Origin: Methanobacterium sp. PtaU1.Bin097 | GTDB taxonomy: Archaea > Methanobacteriota > Methanobacteria > Methanobacteriales > Methanobacteriaceae | DNA length: 12,922 nt | NCBI GenBank assembly: GCA_002067325.1 | Contig: MVQY01000030.1 | Location: 1-12,922, forward strand | Direction: 5' to 3' | Made by a program: the position numbers and the translations under genes | Part shown: positions 12,814 to 12,922 of the stretch, piece after piece | Layout of the letters: the number at the start of each line of letters is the position of its first letter | How positions within the stretch are numbered: the stretch's first letter is position 1 | The notes under the pieces: model-generated | Told to the model about the DNA's origin: nothing | Databases searched by the model: none | The model's input: only the letters and a program-made list of their open reading frames with translations

Positions 12814-12922
12814 ATCAGAGTGACGAGGAAATAAAGACCACTGAAGAGGAAAAAAACACCTCAAAAGGAGAAGATACCTCAGGGGAAGACACCTCAAAAG
12901 GAGAAAAAACTTCTGAAGAAGA
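12810..12922 (+). CDS. ehaM: Probable EhaM, N-terminal part, cut by window edge
   Basis: The ATG at 12810 overlaps the ehaL stop (ATGA), and the frame stays open to the edge for 37 complete codons. The visible part is entirely hydrophilic and acidic, with Thr-Ser-Lys-Gly-Glu type repeats: TSKGED, TSGED, TSKGEK, TSEE. No membrane helix is seen. By gene order the product should be EhaM, a soluble subunit of the Eha complex, but the N-terminal stretch alone carries no family signature. GAGG at 12795-12798 is a possible ribosome site at long spacing, and coupling to ehaL is likely. Confidence 0.65.
   Translation, partial: MNQSDEEIKTTEEEKNTSKGEDTSGEDTSKGEKTSEE
12857..12922 (+). repeat. Short in-frame repeat in ehaM
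   Basis: Units starting ACCTCA (or ACTTCT) followed by Gly/Lys and Glu/Asp codons recur with periods of 18, 15 and 18 bases. ACCTCAAAAGGAGAA appears twice exactly, at about 12857 and 12890. It encodes an acidic, probably disordered segment. Confidence 0.75.

Noticed and set aside
1..12922. Mobile element or defence system between the glycan locus and eha operon
   Set aside because: No transposase, integrase, nuclease, methylase, toxin or terminal inverted repeats were found; all sizeable genes are accounted for by glycan assembly or Eha.

Overview
This window most likely comes from a mesophilic methanogenic archaeon of the order Methanobacteriales, probably Methanobacterium or a close relative. 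The evidence is an ordered ehaA-to-ehaM gene run (the energy-converting [NiFe] hydrogenase Eha of hydrogenotrophic methanogens), moderately AT-rich DNA, archaeal TATA-box promoters, and Shine-Dalgarno sites of the GGAGGTGA type (AAGGTGA, AGGAGG). The genus is an inference; no rRNA or tRNA gene is present to confirm it.

Left half (1-6963): a cell-surface glycan locus. Two glycosyltransferase genes on the minus strand (a GT4 enzyme cut by the left edge and a GT2 rhamnosyltransferase-like enzyme) diverge from a plus-strand pair (GT4, then a GT2 enzyme of the WaaE/KdtX type). Converging on that pair is a minus-strand group: a short DUF1616-like membrane-anchored protein, a GalE/WbpP-like UDP-sugar 4-epimerase, and a Wzx-type lipid-linked oligosaccharide flippase. 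Together they could make a nucleotide sugar, assemble a glycan on a lipid carrier at the inner face of the membrane, and flip it outward. The glycan itself cannot be named from sequence.

Middle (6964-7253): a roughly 290-bp divergent regulatory region with promoters for the DUF1616/epimerase group (minus) and for the eha operon (plus).

Right half (7254-12922): the first thirteen eha genes, all on the plus strand. They encode the membrane arm of Eha: small integral subunits EhaA-EhaG, the antiporter-like EhaH, small EhaI, the NuoH-like EhaJ, small EhaK and EhaL, and the start of acidic EhaM. The hydrogenase small and large subunits and polyferredoxins (ehaN onward in known eha operons) would lie beyond the right edge. 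Eha couples ion inflow across the membrane to ferredoxin reduction with H2, which supplies low-potential electrons to methanogenesis and biosynthesis.

Annotation points to keep: the preferred starts of ehaA, ehaC, ehaE, ehaJ and galE are internal to longer open frames, based on Shine-Dalgarno position and expected protein length. Short direct repeats recur at gene ends, most strikingly at the ehaH-ehaI junction, where the end of ehaH plus a ribosome-binding site is present in four degenerate tandem copies. The first GT2 enzyme carries an unusual EPDKK-repeat insertion in its catalytic domain. I found no CRISPR array, insertion sequence, tRNA or rRNA, and nothing that clearly amounts to a new system.
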